Shown here piece after piece: positions 23,801-32,612 of a stretch of DNA of 64,000 nt. The stretch's first letter is position 1. Each line of letters begins with the position of its first letter. The translations under genes were made by a program, and so were the position numbers. The DNA comes from Quercus robur (taxonomy: Eukaryota; Streptophyta; Magnoliopsida; Fagales; Fagaceae): positions 62,386,290 through 62,450,289 of the forward strand of contig NC_065537.1 of assembly GCF_932294415.1 (NCBI RefSeq), written 5' to 3'. The notes under the pieces were generated by a model, which did not search any database, was not told where the DNA came from, and worked only from the letters and a program-made list of their open reading frames with translations.

Positions 23801-26800
23801 GGGATTATTATTAATCAGGTTGGATGACAAGCCCTTCTGTATAACAGCCACAACAAAATTAGTGTAATTTAACTAGGGCAAATGCATAGGCCAGTAATAT
23901 ACTCAGATACTCATTAGTTACGGTTGTCTTTACTTATAAATAGTGTGTTTTACATAGTCCTCTAGTTTTTCTTATGCATTTTCACTGCTTCCATGATGTT
24001 TCTGAAACAATTTTGAAACAGTTCCGTTTCTGAACTACTAAAACAGTGCACTAAAATTTTGTTCCCTGGATAGCAATTCAGTCTTATGTCTCAAATTTTA
24101 TTTTTCCACTACCATTCATGGATGTCGTATTTTGGAAGGTTGATGTACAGGATTCTATCATTTTACTTAATTTCCCTTTCTTATATTATGCAAGAAAATA
24201 TATTCCCTTTCATTACAAATTTTTGAGAAACTGCAACTTACTGAGGGCGTTTTTGAAAACTTATATTTTTAAACATGAATTTTAATGTGGGAGTTTCATT
24301 TCTGAAGGTGGACAAACAATTTGGGTGAAAAATTAAATTTCTCCGCTTGTGCTCATTTTCTATTTTGTAGTCTAGGGTGCACCATCATAACGTTCATGGC
24401 TTCCTACAACAATTACCCAAGTGGTCATGCTTTGAAAGATTTGCACCAGATTGGTATGTTCTCTCTCTCTTAAAATTAACATGACAATGGGCTTGGAGTT
24501 GCACTTTTGTTTTGATAAGGAATCAACTAATTAACACCAAAAGGAATGCAGCTGTGGTACACAAGAATTATACGAAAAAATGAGCAGTTTAAAGAGACAG
24601 CTAGGATTACCTCTTGCAATACAGAGCATCTAAAAACTTAGAGAAATGTTATGTCTATAACATTTTCATAACAAATCCTAAATGGTAGGTTGTTACAGAG
24701 TTTTTATTGGTGGGACAAAAAAGTCATTTTAGTGGTAAGTTCAAATTAAAATCAATAACAATTAACCACCTATGATTCGTTGTAAAAATGTTGTGGACGT
24801 AACACTTCTCAAAAACTTATGAAAAGAAATAGGAGAGAACACCAACCTGGAAAAGGAACTATGAATAAATTTAGTAGAAGTGCATAAAATGCACATAAAA
24901 ATGCCTTAAATGAAACTCACACTGCTTGATGTTGGTATAACAATTCTTGCATAAAAACACAAGTTGCATTTATTGGCCATCCCAAATTGGGTGCTAATAC
25001 GTATAAATATTGTTTGATTATCAGATCTGATAGCAAGTATGACATGTATTCTTGTTTGAGATTCAGGCTTTATAATCTGTTTGATTAGTTTCTCTGAGCT
25101 AAAATATTTGGGATGTTTTCTATATTCCCTCTGAATAAAAAGAGAAGAATAGATTATGCTTTTCTGGAAAAATTTTGAGCATTGATTTTTTTGGTAGGTC
25201 ATCTTCCCAACAATACAAATGAGCAGTGGGTTCATATTGACCCCTTTTCAGCCATGAATGGAATCTCTCGCTTTTGTGAAACTGAGTATCCCTGGAGGTA
25301 TATCTGATTAATGCTTATTGTAGACTAATTATAACTTTTGACTGCAGTTGTCTATTTATTCTTTTATTTAAAAATGCTGATATTTTGGGAACCAATGATA
25401 ATTCCATGGGTGCAGCACTTAGATGGTGCGCGGTGACCTATTCAGTGACTATATTCTTAATAATTGCCTTGCCACAAACAAAATGATTCTTTTTTAGGAT
25501 GGGATTTTTTTACTTATTTAAACATCTATTCAGGACGGGGCTGAGATAACTCTCCTATATATAATTATTCTGTATAATTTTATCATAATCAGTTTATTTT
25601 GGCCTTTAACAAAATGGTCCTAGGAAAAATAAGCATTGTGCCAGAGTCTTTACTTTTTGAAATTAAACTCGTCTTTAGACCATTTGATATTGAACAAGGA
25701 TGGTGAAACATTTCAGTTTTTAATTCTGAGTTTGTTGATATTTTCCTGTTAATCATCATTTGGTCCATTACATGTAAATTTTCTGTTTGTGTAAGTAATC
25801 CTGAATAACATAGATAACTGTTCCAAGCAATGCAGCCTTTTTAAATTTTTTTAAAATAAATATTGTTAATTGAGTTCTATTGGCATATTTCTTACATTGG
25901 AAATTCTATTTCATGTTTAAGTATATTTACTGTTCTCTAAGGTGCAAAGTTTTTGCATTAATTTATGACTAGACTATTATGTAATGCAGGTATTCTAAAG
26001 AAGAAGAAATCCCTCTAGAAGAATTTTGCCACAGAAATTTCACCTTTCTTATAAAGTAAGTTTTCCATCATCTTCTCTTTTTCTCATTCCTAAAAGCATC
26101 CTGGGCCAATTTATGGCAATAAAAGTATCTGTGCAGGAGAGCAATCTGTTTTTGGATGTGTCTTGGTCCTTATTTTTAGTTAATGCCTCGTGTTTTTTTC
26201 CTCCACTTTTTTCTTTGATGACGTGGAACCTCACCAAGGCAGAGCCCTTTGAGCCCACCCTTGGGAAGTAAACCACGGATATATGACCCCACGCACCAGA
26301 ATTATGCATCAAATAATCCAGGGAAACTCCTAGTGGGGATTAAAACTAGGAAGTATAGGTCTATAGATCATCCCAAGCCTCAAACCACTAGGCTGCACTC
26401 AGACGGGTGTTTTTTTTCCCTCTCTTTTTTCCTTTACACTGGCAGATAGGACTGGATGAGCATTTAAATTCAAAAATTTCAAATTTTAAACTATCCTTAA
26501 GATATATAGGCAGTTCAATCTGAACTGGTGAATATTTGCTGTGTTCTGGAAAACGTGAATATTGAAGAGTACTGATAGTTCAGATAATGGGACAGATGTT
26601 GACATTGTATTCTATGTTTCGTATGCATTTTTATATAGATTCTGTTCATTTGGCAGAGTTAATATATACTACCTTGCCAAACTAGCTTGATTTTGTATTA
26701 AGAGTGAGTTTTTGCATGGTAGTTAGTCTGGAGATTAATTAGGTGAAGTGTTCATTCTGTACTAAAGGCCAATTAAAAATAAAAAGAAATTTGTAGAGAG

Positions 26801-28095
26801 GATGAACTTCCTTGTCATGCGTTCTGGATGCACTTTTTTTTTTCTTCACTTATAGCCTTATAGGTGATTTATGTTATAAATTAACAGATTTGGTAGAGAG
26901 AATCATGGTTGTTGTAGTATAATTGGTGACGATCTTTTAGCCATTTTTAATATATATATATATATTTTTTTTTGAATACTTGAACTATTTTTGGAGGGAT
27001 TAGTAGGAGGAGGGGTTGGAAGAGATGGAGATGAAAATCCCTTCGTTTTGAAGGAGGGAAATAGAAGAGAGGTGGAGGGAGGGGGAAGCAGAGGAAAATT
27101 CCTCCTGGGCCCAGCAAGCTCAATCTGCCAAAAAGTGGGCTGATTGAAAGGAGGAAAGCTGCCCTTATTAAAACTGAGCGACATTTCTCAGTTTTGCCCA
27201 CATATTAAACCATTTAAATGGGGGCATAATGGTAGAATTATATCTTTATTTTCTTATTTGTTTAATTTTTCATTGCTTCTATTGCCAAGAGCCTTGTAGC
27301 TCAATGGCATTGTCTGGTCTCCTTTATGATGAGAATCAGGGTTTTTAAATCCCCCCTCCCCCACTTGTAACAATTGAATATATATATATATATATATATC
27401 ATCCCTTCAAAAAAAAAAAAAACAACATGAGGGGGAATGGACGCCCTTCACTTATCCTTCCTTCCCCTTTCAACTCCACTCTTAGTCCCTCCTACCAAAC
27501 ATAGTGGTCATGCATTTTAGTAGCTGTTGTTATATTCTGCAAGTCTTTTTGGTTCTTTCTAGTAACCAAAAGAAACATTAAACTAAATACATAATGCTTA
27601 CTATTGTATTATTCTTAGATAAGGTTGATCAGGCTTTATCAGCCTAAAACTGATTGCCTAGACTTCTATCATCCTTATGGATGGGTTGCATCTGAGGTGA
27701 AATTGACAACGCATGCTGTTTTATTTTGTGTTTTTAAGGTGTTTATTTATGGTTTAGAAATTAGTGTCCCCCCTCCTCCCCTTGTTTATTTTTGGTATCT
27801 TGTGTCTCATTCTTGTTCTCATCGTTACAGTGAACATCGCTATATTGATGGATTCAAGTGTCTATTCTCTATAAACGGGTTCTCAAGAACTCGTCTTGAA
27901 ATAGGCTTCCCACCGCTTTTACTGGTAGAGAATGAACACTACCTTGCACTTTCACACATGCAAATGCTTGATATGCTTAACATAATAATAACTTCTTTCT
28001 TATATCTTCTGCAGCTTAAAGAGCCCAAAGTTTTCATTCATGGAAATACGAAAAATAAGGATGTTATGAATAAACATTGGCCAGGCTGCTCGTAA
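10568..28095 (+). CDS. ALG12: ALG12: dolichyl-P-Man:Man7GlcNAc2-PP-dolichol alpha-1,6-mannosyltransferase, 19 exons
   Basis: ER multi-pass GT22 (GT-C fold) enzyme that adds the eighth mannose to the lipid-linked N-glycan precursor. Exons: 10568-10696, 11205-11246, 11373-11418, 11857-11943, 13171-13226, 14059-14176, 15411-15469, 16697-16768, 18834-18897, 19024-19127, 19655-19726, 21160-21246, 21606-21673, 23750-23818, 24371-24453, 25198-25297, 25990-26055, 27831-27924, 28015-28095. All junctions are GT-AG, phases join, and the total is 1497 nt (498 residues; Arabidopsis ALG12 is close to 497). Landmarks: [20 protein letters not shown] at the N-terminus, [40 protein letters not shown], and HKELRF across the exon 12/13 junction, a signature of this family. 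The C-terminus ends with a short tail ([17 protein letters not shown]) beyond the conserved core. The introns are long and carry a TRIM-like element, LINE, SINE and MITE insertions without damage to the frame. Confidence 0.96.
10835..11162. repeat. Tandem duplication (2 x about 165 bp) in ALG12 intron 1
   Basis: GGTTTAGAACATTGACAAAT occurs at 10842 and 11007, followed in both copies by TTGATATTTCAGTTCAAAAT, ACTCAAAATTTCATATATAT and TGAGTCCATTAT. A (TA)n microsatellite at 10918-10942 has expanded only in the first copy. Confidence 0.85.
12485..12837 (-). mobile_element. TRIM-like miniature LTR retrotransposon in ALG12 intron 4
   Basis: Two similar direct repeats of 100 bp (12485-12584) and 119 bp (12719-12837), each starting TGTT and ending TTTAACA, flank about 134 bp. 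They share AAGCTAG(G/T)AG(G/A)TGGAGA, TAGTACATAAA and CACTTT(A/C)TTTAACA. On the minus strand the right-hand repeat ends TTCAACA and is followed at once by TGATATCATAGTC, close to the tRNA-Met primer-binding consensus TGGTATCAGAG. There is no coding capacity, as expected for TRIMs. I see no matching target duplication, so the boundaries are approximate. Confidence 0.55.
13036..13091. repeat. Poly(C) tract followed by poly(A) tract in ALG12 intron 4
   Basis: About 23 C at 13036-13058, then a short ACCCACCC spacer and about 22 A. A similar C-then-A arrangement is seen at 62049-62086. Such tracts are often mis-sized in assemblies. Confidence 0.8.
14430..14745 (+). mobile_element. LINE 3'-end relic in ALG12 intron 6
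   Basis: Ends with TTTGTACCTTTGTATTTTAG, AATTAAATTTCTTTTACTTA and TCGAGAAAAAG. This matches the plant L1 3' terminus seen in reverse at 2095-2180 and 19976-20060. The upstream 200 bp are probably decayed LINE DNA. Confidence 0.45.
16098..16157. repeat. (AC)n and (TA)n microsatellites in ALG12 intron 7
   Basis: About 17 AC units from 16100 to 16134, followed by a TA run near 16141-16156. Confidence 0.9.
16436..16551. mobile_element. Possible short hAT-end relic in ALG12 intron 7
   Basis: CAGGGGGGCAGAGC at the left and the reverse complement of the right end, CAGGCGTGGATCC, are weak inverted repeats with internal GGGGGCC blocks. They resemble the element at 41757-42643. No target duplication was found. 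Confidence 0.3.
17325..17560. repeat. Degenerate direct repeat in ALG12 intron 8
   Basis: AGTAGAATAAGTACTTTGAC with ATCCAAAGCT and CACTTAACA near 17325 recurs as AGTAGAATAAGCACTTTTAA with ATCCAAAGCT and CAGTTAACA near 17462, about 135 bp downstream. Confidence 0.6.
18114..18401. mobile_element. GTTTGGATT-type MITE in ALG12 intron 8
   Basis: Ends GGGTCTGTTTGGATT and (reverse complement) GGTGCCGTTTGGATT, flanked by CTG at 18111-18113 and 18402-18404. The interior reads CTGAAAACTGAAAACTGAAA, CTGTAGCAAAATAATTTTTA, a CGTGGGACCCA block and repeated GCTACAGTACT, with an A tract at about 18323-18350. It has no coding capacity. I associate this family with Fagaceae genomes, from memory. Confidence 0.75.
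18603..18831 (-). mobile_element. LINE ORF2 C-terminal relic next to ALG12 exon 9
   Basis: The minus-strand frame includes [11 protein letters not shown] and a following [12 protein letters not shown] segment. This fits the region after the zf-RVT domain of plant L1 elements, usually (L/I)YxIWxERN. It ends only a few bases before the 3' splice site of ALG12 exon 9 (exon starts 18834), so part of that splice-acceptor context may come from antisense LINE DNA. Confidence 0.5.
19976..20060 (-). mobile_element. LINE 3'-end fragment in ALG12 intron 11
   Basis: The minus strand reads CTAAGTACACTTCTTGTGTA, TTTACTAAAATTTTCTTACT and CATCGGGG followed by A. This is a plant L1 3' tail like the one at 2095-2180. 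Confidence 0.5.
20860..20950 (+). mobile_element. Possible LINE 3'-tail fragment in ALG12 intron 11
   Basis: TTTTAATAAAATTCTTATTA followed by CCTTAAAAAAAAA resembles a LINE 3' terminus. Short and weak. Confidence 0.3.
23035..23125 (+). mobile_element. LINE 3'-tail fragment in ALG12 intron 13
   Basis: TTTAATAAAAGTATTTTTAC followed by CTACCCAAAAAAG, after a TTGTACATGAAG block, matches the L1 3' end pattern in plus orientation. Confidence 0.45.
24505..24850 (-). mobile_element. LINE 3'-end fragment interrupted by a MITE, ALG12 intron 15
   Basis: On the minus strand, CGTATAATTCTTGTGTACCA followed by TTAATTAGTTGATTCCTTAT and CAAAAC is an L1-type 3' end. The MULE MITE at 24641-24810 is inserted in its upstream part. 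Confidence 0.45.
24641..24810. mobile_element. 170-bp MULE-type MITE with perfect 9-bp target duplication
   Basis: Ends GAGAAATGTTATGTCTATAA and (reverse complement) GAGAAGTGTTACGTCCACAA. The flanking AAAAACTTA is identical at 24632-24640 and 24811-24819. The 9-bp duplication points to the Mutator superfamily. Related copies are at 57355-57514 and 58233-58412, and more distantly at 51988-52160 and 53938-54055. Confidence 0.85.
26213..26412 (-). mobile_element. tRNA-derived SINE (second family) in ALG12 intron 17
   Basis: On the minus strand, GCAGCCTAGTGGTTTGAGGC (A-box-like) is followed downstream by AGTTTTAATCCCCACTAGGA (B-box-like) and later GTTTACTTCCCAAGGGTGGG. This arrangement suits a tRNA-derived SINE. 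The poly(A) end is not distinct. Confidence 0.5.
26940..27510. other. Possible fold-back element with purine-rich left arm and pyrimidine-rich right arm
   Basis: 27000-27100 is strongly purine-rich (GGAGGGATTAGTAGGAGGAG), and 27440-27500 is pyrimidine-rich with CTTAGTCCCTCCTACCAAAC. The arms are partly complementary but I could not align clean termini. A SINE (27288-27425) lies between them. Confidence 0.3.
27288..27425 (+). mobile_element. tRNA-derived SINE in ALG12 intron 17, plus strand
   Basis: GCCTTGTAGCTCAATGGCAT fits an A box and GGGTTTTTAAATCCC fits a B box about 45 bp later. (TA)n and poly(A) follow. The tRNA-like head has no plausible cloverleaf acceptor stem, so it is not called as a tRNA gene. 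Confidence 0.5.
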
Positions 28096-29590
28096 TTATT
28101 GTGAGGTTTGGTCTAATTCTCATAAATGCAACTTAAATCTTGTATAAATTCCACTTGCACCTAACAGTTCATTTTGGGCAGGTCACAACCTTTTGTCTGA
28201 GGTTAGACCTGATGGCCCAAGACCCAAGACCAACTGGACTTGATGGTTTACAAACCATGTTGAAGCCTAAACAGCGGTGTCATTTGCGCAAGATTAGTAA
28301 CCTATTTCCGTTTCTTTGTAATACTTGATGTATGGTCTTAAAATGACTACGAGCATACTCAATGTACAGACTCCCGTGAATGAGAAGGGAACAGATTTTG
28401 ACCCAACATTTGGCTTGTCAGCGAAGGAGATTTGACATAGTTTGGCATCACACACACACCCACGCACATATATATACAGCAAGCTTAGGGCTTATTTGGT
28501 AATGTAGTTCAAATAATAGTTTTTAGTATTTGAATACTGAAAATTGTGGGCCAAAAAAAAAAAAAAAAACGTTTGGTAAGAGATTTCTTTTAGGAGTGTT
28601 TGAGTTACGTTTTTCATTTTAGAGAGTTTGAATGCTGAATTTAGAAGACTTTTTTCACCAGTTTTTAGTTTTCAAATAACACTGTTCAATGACAATTTTG
28701 TAAATATGTTAAAAACCATAGGTCCCATTTGATTAGACCACACTCAACAGAACTCTCTCATGCCTCCAGGACTTCTTTTCTCTCTCTGTCTCCTACCATT
28801 CACGCCTGGCTTTCCTCTAATGCCTCAAACACCTCTCTCTCCCTCTTTCACAACAGATTGGATACTATCTCATAAATTCTTCAGATTCACATTTACTCCT
28901 CTATCTACCAATGGCTCTATTCTCATAAATCCTTCACAGCTTTCAGATCCTACTTTAGATCTCCTAACAAATCCTTCCGAACTTTCTATCCAATCCTTCC
29001 TCATTTTCTCTCAAATCACATATATCCTATATCTTTTCTTCAACTGCTTCTCTAAATCTCATTAATCCTTATATATGGAATCAGATACAGCATCTTCTTC
29101 TGCCTCAATCCTGCTTGACACAGTCAATGTGAGCTGTTTCTCTCTTCAACTTGTTCATTGAGTTTTAAGTAGTTTATAACAGTGTCAATTATTTTTGTGT
29201 TTATTAATTCCTCTACAATTTAATGGTCGTTGTATTAAAATTTCTTGGGTTTTATGGGTTGCTGGTGAACTATACTTGTGTGACATTCATACAAATTTGG
29301 ACTTCTTGGGTCTCAATCCTATGGCTCAATGATGCCTTCAAGAAAAGTAGAATCAATTTACATCATGCACAAAGCCTTTTGACATAAACAACGGGAAGCT
29401 TGGCAAAGGAGCTCCAAAACTTCGTTGTGCTCGTATTGTTTGGCATTGCATTGTTGTTTTTTTTGTTTTTTTTTTTTTAATAATTAAAACCATCCAATTA
29501 TCCATAGTATTAGAAGAAATTAATTATGCATTGTGGACCTGGACCGTGTGATTCATTCTGCTTATAATAACAAAGACATAATCGGTGATA
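28096..29590. other. Intergenic stretch between ALG12 and the PRA1 pair
   Basis: Contains the presumptive ALG12 3' UTR to about 28330. A decayed repeat follows at 28490-28740 (GGGCTTATTTGGTAATGTAG start, A tract at 28553-28569). I do not accept the 101-codon frame at 28760-29065 as a gene because it has no recognisable domain. Confidence 0.4.
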
Positions 29591-29593
29591 CCT

Positions 29594-29678
29594 ATGTTCA
29601 AAGTCAATAATTTGGCAAAAAATATAATGTTCAAAGTCAATAATTTAGCAAGAAATATAATGTTCAAAGTCAATAAAA
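29594..29678. repeat. Tandem repeat, 33-bp unit, about 2.6 copies, upstream of PRA1 copy A
   Basis: ATGTTCAAAGTCAATAA recurs at 29594, 29627 and 29660, with TTTGGCAAAAAATATA / TTTAGCAAGAAATATA between. Confidence 0.88.
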
Positions 29679-29836
29679 TGACGCCTAACTTTTCTTCATA
29701 GTGTTTGGATTAGAACTCTTCCTTCACATACAAGGAGAGGTCTATTTCTATTAAATTTTTATCTCTTACACTTGAAGATCATTCAAGAGCATTATTTCTG
29801 TAGTCCCTACAAGTCTATAACTCCAATCCAAGCATC

Positions 29837-30427
29837 ATGGCTTCTTATGGAACCATGCAGAGGCCAGGTACCTCCTCAACTTCACCTCCATTGACTCAGC
29901 CTGACGACTCCAAAGACACAGCACGTAAGAAGCGCAATGACTTCAAGCTCCTTTGCCCCTTCAACATCCCCATAAGCCCAGAAGCTGCCGCTGTCCGAAT
30001 TATCAGAAACTTAAGGTATTTCGGATTATACTACACACTCTTTGTATGGATTATACTCTTCATAAGCCTTGTTCCCAGGCGCAAAGTTTCCTTAATTCTC
30101 TTGGTGGTCATGACAATTGTGACATCCTTGTACCTAACATTACTGCGTGCACTGCCTAATTCTGTTGTCCTACATAGAATTATTGACAAAAGACTAGTAC
30201 TGTCTTTGCTAGCCATTGGGACTGCGGTTGAGCTCATTTTGACAAGGGCAGCTATACATCTTGTTGTTAGCTTAGCTTGTGGAATACCAATAGTTTTGGT
30301 TCATGCAGTTTTACGGGTTAGTGATGATCTTTTTGTGGGTGAGGAGGCTTGTGCTGCTGGGGAATTGGTTCCTCTTGTACATGGGAAAACTGGTGATGTT
30401 GATATTGAATCTCCAGCTTCTGTTTGA
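29837..30427 (+). CDS. PRA1 family (prenylated Rab acceptor) protein, copy A
   Basis: Intronless, 196 residues. After a polar N-terminus (1-45), a region typical of PRA1 proteins begins: RIIRNLRYFGLYYTLFV, then hydrophobic segments at about 64-80, 84-104, 119-135 and 138-158, i.e. two hairpins. HRIIDKRLV sits between them where related proteins have a VDDRLV-type loop. The acidic DDLFVGEE after the last helix matches the usual PRA1 end. PRA1 proteins are ER/Golgi/endosome membrane proteins that bind prenylated Rab GTPases in vesicle traffic. The sequence is divergent from the main plant groups, so I give no subgroup. The ATG at 29837 is supported by the 5' UTR shared with copy B, where homology to the start codon is continuous. 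Copy B lies 2.3 kb downstream in the same orientation. Confidence 0.85.
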   Translation: MASYGTMQRPGTSSTSPPLTQPDDSKDTARKKRNDFKLLCPFNIPISPEAAAVRIIRNLRYFGLYYTLFVWIILFISLVPRRKVSLILLVVMTIVTSLYLTLLRALPNSVVLHRIIDKRLVLSLLAIGTAVELILTRAAIHLVVSLACGIPIVLVHAVLRVSDDLFVGEEACAAGELVPLVHGKTGDVDIESPASV

Positions 30428-30865
30428 TTGGATTTTTTTTTTTTTTGGGCCCATTAGATTTTGATTGTCATTTGAGAAAGCAATAAAATAAAAATAACTG
30501 ACCTGCTATTTTTAAATTATTAGAAATTTTAATTCCAGAAAATCCTCATCCATTAGAATTTTGAAAAGTGTGATTTGTTTTGATTCGCTATTATTGATGG
30601 AAAAAAAAGGGTGTTTGGACCTATGGTTGATAGCTGAGTCACAATTTATTTATTTTGCCATTGTTTTTTTTTTTTTGTTCCCTTTTTAATGATAGGAAAA
30701 TGAAAAGAAAAAAGAAAAATCAAAGTCAAAGTCAAGTCACTGATTTGCAAACTTGACCAAAACAATATAAAAAGAAAAGAAAATTTCTTTTACCAGAAAA
30801 GAAAAGAAAAAGAAAAGTGAAATACCTTGGTAAAGTACTAAAGTTTTTCCAACTTCAATTTTTTA

Positions 30866-31434
30866 GAGCATCAATATTAGCTGTACTAAACAAATTCTAT
30901 TTTTGCATATCAAAAAATTATTTTATTTATTTTAACACACTATTTTACAATTCACCTACATCAGATATTCTATTTTTCCACACAACAAATTAAAATAATA
31001 TATACAACATATTAAAATAATCTAAGAAATCATACAATACAAAAATAATAATAATAATAATAATAAAATACAAAACCTAGAGTACCACCACCACCACCAC
31101 CACTACCCACAACCCACACCACCAGATTGGCCATAGCCACCATTATCAGCCCATAACCACCGAATCACAGAAAAATCAACCCACCACCATCCCCTCCAAA
31201 TCAAACAACCACAAAAAACCCACAACCCAAAAAAACCACAACAACACTGCAATAACTGCTGATTGAAAGAAATCAGAAACTCTTAGAGGTGTGGATGAGG
31301 AAGATGGTGAGAATGGCACTTCGCTAAGAATGGAGCTCCAAACTTAAAATTCTACTATAGCAAATTGCAAATTCTTTTGGCATTTAACACATCTCATGAA
31401 GTAGGATTTTTGGTGTGTTGGTGTGCCAATGCTC
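30866..31434. mobile_element. PIF/Harbinger-type MITE with TTA target duplication, absent from unit B
   Basis: Begins GAGCATCAATATTAG and ends with ...GCCAATGCTC (reverse complement GAGCATTGGCAC). It is flanked by TTA at 30863-30865 and 31435-31437. Unit B has the unoccupied site CAATTTCTTACCTTAAG (about 33621-33638) with a single TTA. The interior has (AAT)n at about 31045-31065, an (ACC)n run near 31084-31103 and C-rich sequence. No transposase. Confidence 0.88.
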
Positions 31435-31999
31435 TTACCTTAACTTTCAAAAGTATCTAATTTCGCCCATATGTCAATATTGGTGCTAATGCCTTATTCG
31501 GGAGGGTTTATTTTCATTGATTTATTGAGTTTAAAAATACATTGGATAAAAGTATAGTTGTATCTTAAAAAATAATAAAAAATTTTAAAGGTTGTAAATA
31601 AATTAAATGAGTTAAATAAACAGTTTTTTTTTACTATAGAAAAAGTTAAATAAAAAACTTAATTCAACCAAGCGCTATCCAATTGAATTCTACCAACATA
31701 TAATCATCATGATTTCTCACAATTACTGCATGACCCAAAAAATATATATTTTTCATAAATACTATTACCACATGATCTAAAAGATATATATTTTTCATAA
31801 ATATGATAAAATTTCAACTTATAACATTCATTTTAGAATTACTTTTTTTTCATAAATCCAAGATACCAATTGGTTTAGGCAGTATTTGATGACAAGGCTT
31901 TGGTAAAAATTGAATAACAATAAAGAAATTGAAACACGTAAAGCATATTAATTTCTATTCAATAAACTGTAACACATATGACATTTTCTTTTTTATAAG

Positions 32000-32100
32000 T
32001 ACTAGGTGGATTGTGAGGTCACGATTTCAAAACCCATTAGATATATGTATAACTTAGATAGTAGTAAATAAGAAGAAAAAAAAGAAAAAAAAGAGCAAAG
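32000..32100 (+). repeat. SINE-like relic shared by both PRA1 units
   Basis: CTAGGTGGATTGTGAGGTCA then GATTTCAAAACCC (B-box-like), then a purine-rich end. A homologous stretch lies at about 34160-34250 in unit B, so it predates the duplication. Confidence 0.35.
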
Positions 32101-32120
32101 GATATTGACCATATTAAGCT

Positions 32121-32612
32121 AAATACGGAATAGAACATTTTAAAAATAATTAGGAACTCTAATAATGAAAGTTAGAGTATTTAAAATTATTTAAAGATCA
32201 ATTTGTTACTTTTAAAATTTAGAGACTAAATTTAAAAATTGACAAATTTTAATAACAAATGTTGTGCCTATCTAAATAAAATTCAATAATTACTTTATCA
32301 AGAGAACTCCACAAATTCCACGCCTGACTTTCTTCATAGTGTTTGCATTAGAACTCTTCCTACACATAAATACGGAATAGAACATTTTAAAAATAATTAG
32401 GAACTCTAATAATGAAAGTTAGAGTATTTAAAATTATTTAAATATCAATTTGTTACTTTTAAAATTTAGAGACTAAATTTAAAAAATTGACAAATTTTAA
32501 TAACAAATGTTGTGCCTTTCTAAATAAAATTCAATAATTACTTTCTCAAGAGAACTCCACAAACTCCACGCCTGACTTTCTTCATAGTGTTTGCATTAGA
32601 ACTCTTCCTTCA
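32121..32612. repeat. 247-bp direct duplication immediately upstream of PRA1 copy B
   Basis: AAATACGGAATAGAACATTT starts at 32121 and again at 32368. Nearly identical sequence follows up to CCACGCCTGACTTTCTTCAT and TTTGCATTAGAACTCTTCCT. The unit carries the border between the end of unit A and the upstream flank of gene copy B. Confidence 0.9.

Larger units (their letters stand above)
29685..32306. repeat. Segmental tandem duplication, unit A (contains PRA1 copy A)
   Basis: Homology with unit B (32567-34466) runs from CTTCATAGTGTTTG(G/C)ATTAGA upstream of the gene, through the 5' UTR and CDS, to the AAAATTTAGAGACTAAATTT and AAATTCAATAATTACTTTAT blocks. Unit A is longer mainly because of a 569-bp MITE (30866-31434) that unit B lacks. 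Confidence 0.85.

Noticed and set aside
24906..25235. 109-codon minus-strand frame
   Set aside because: It lies antisense over ALG12 intron 15 and exon 16 and shows no domain.
27288..27310. tRNA-like sequence TAGCTCAATGGCA
   Set aside because: No cloverleaf can be completed; A and B boxes with a poly(A)-like end fit a SINE.
28760..29065. 101-codon plus-strand frame
   Set aside because: Pro/Ser/Leu-rich read-through of low-complexity sequence with no recognisable domain.
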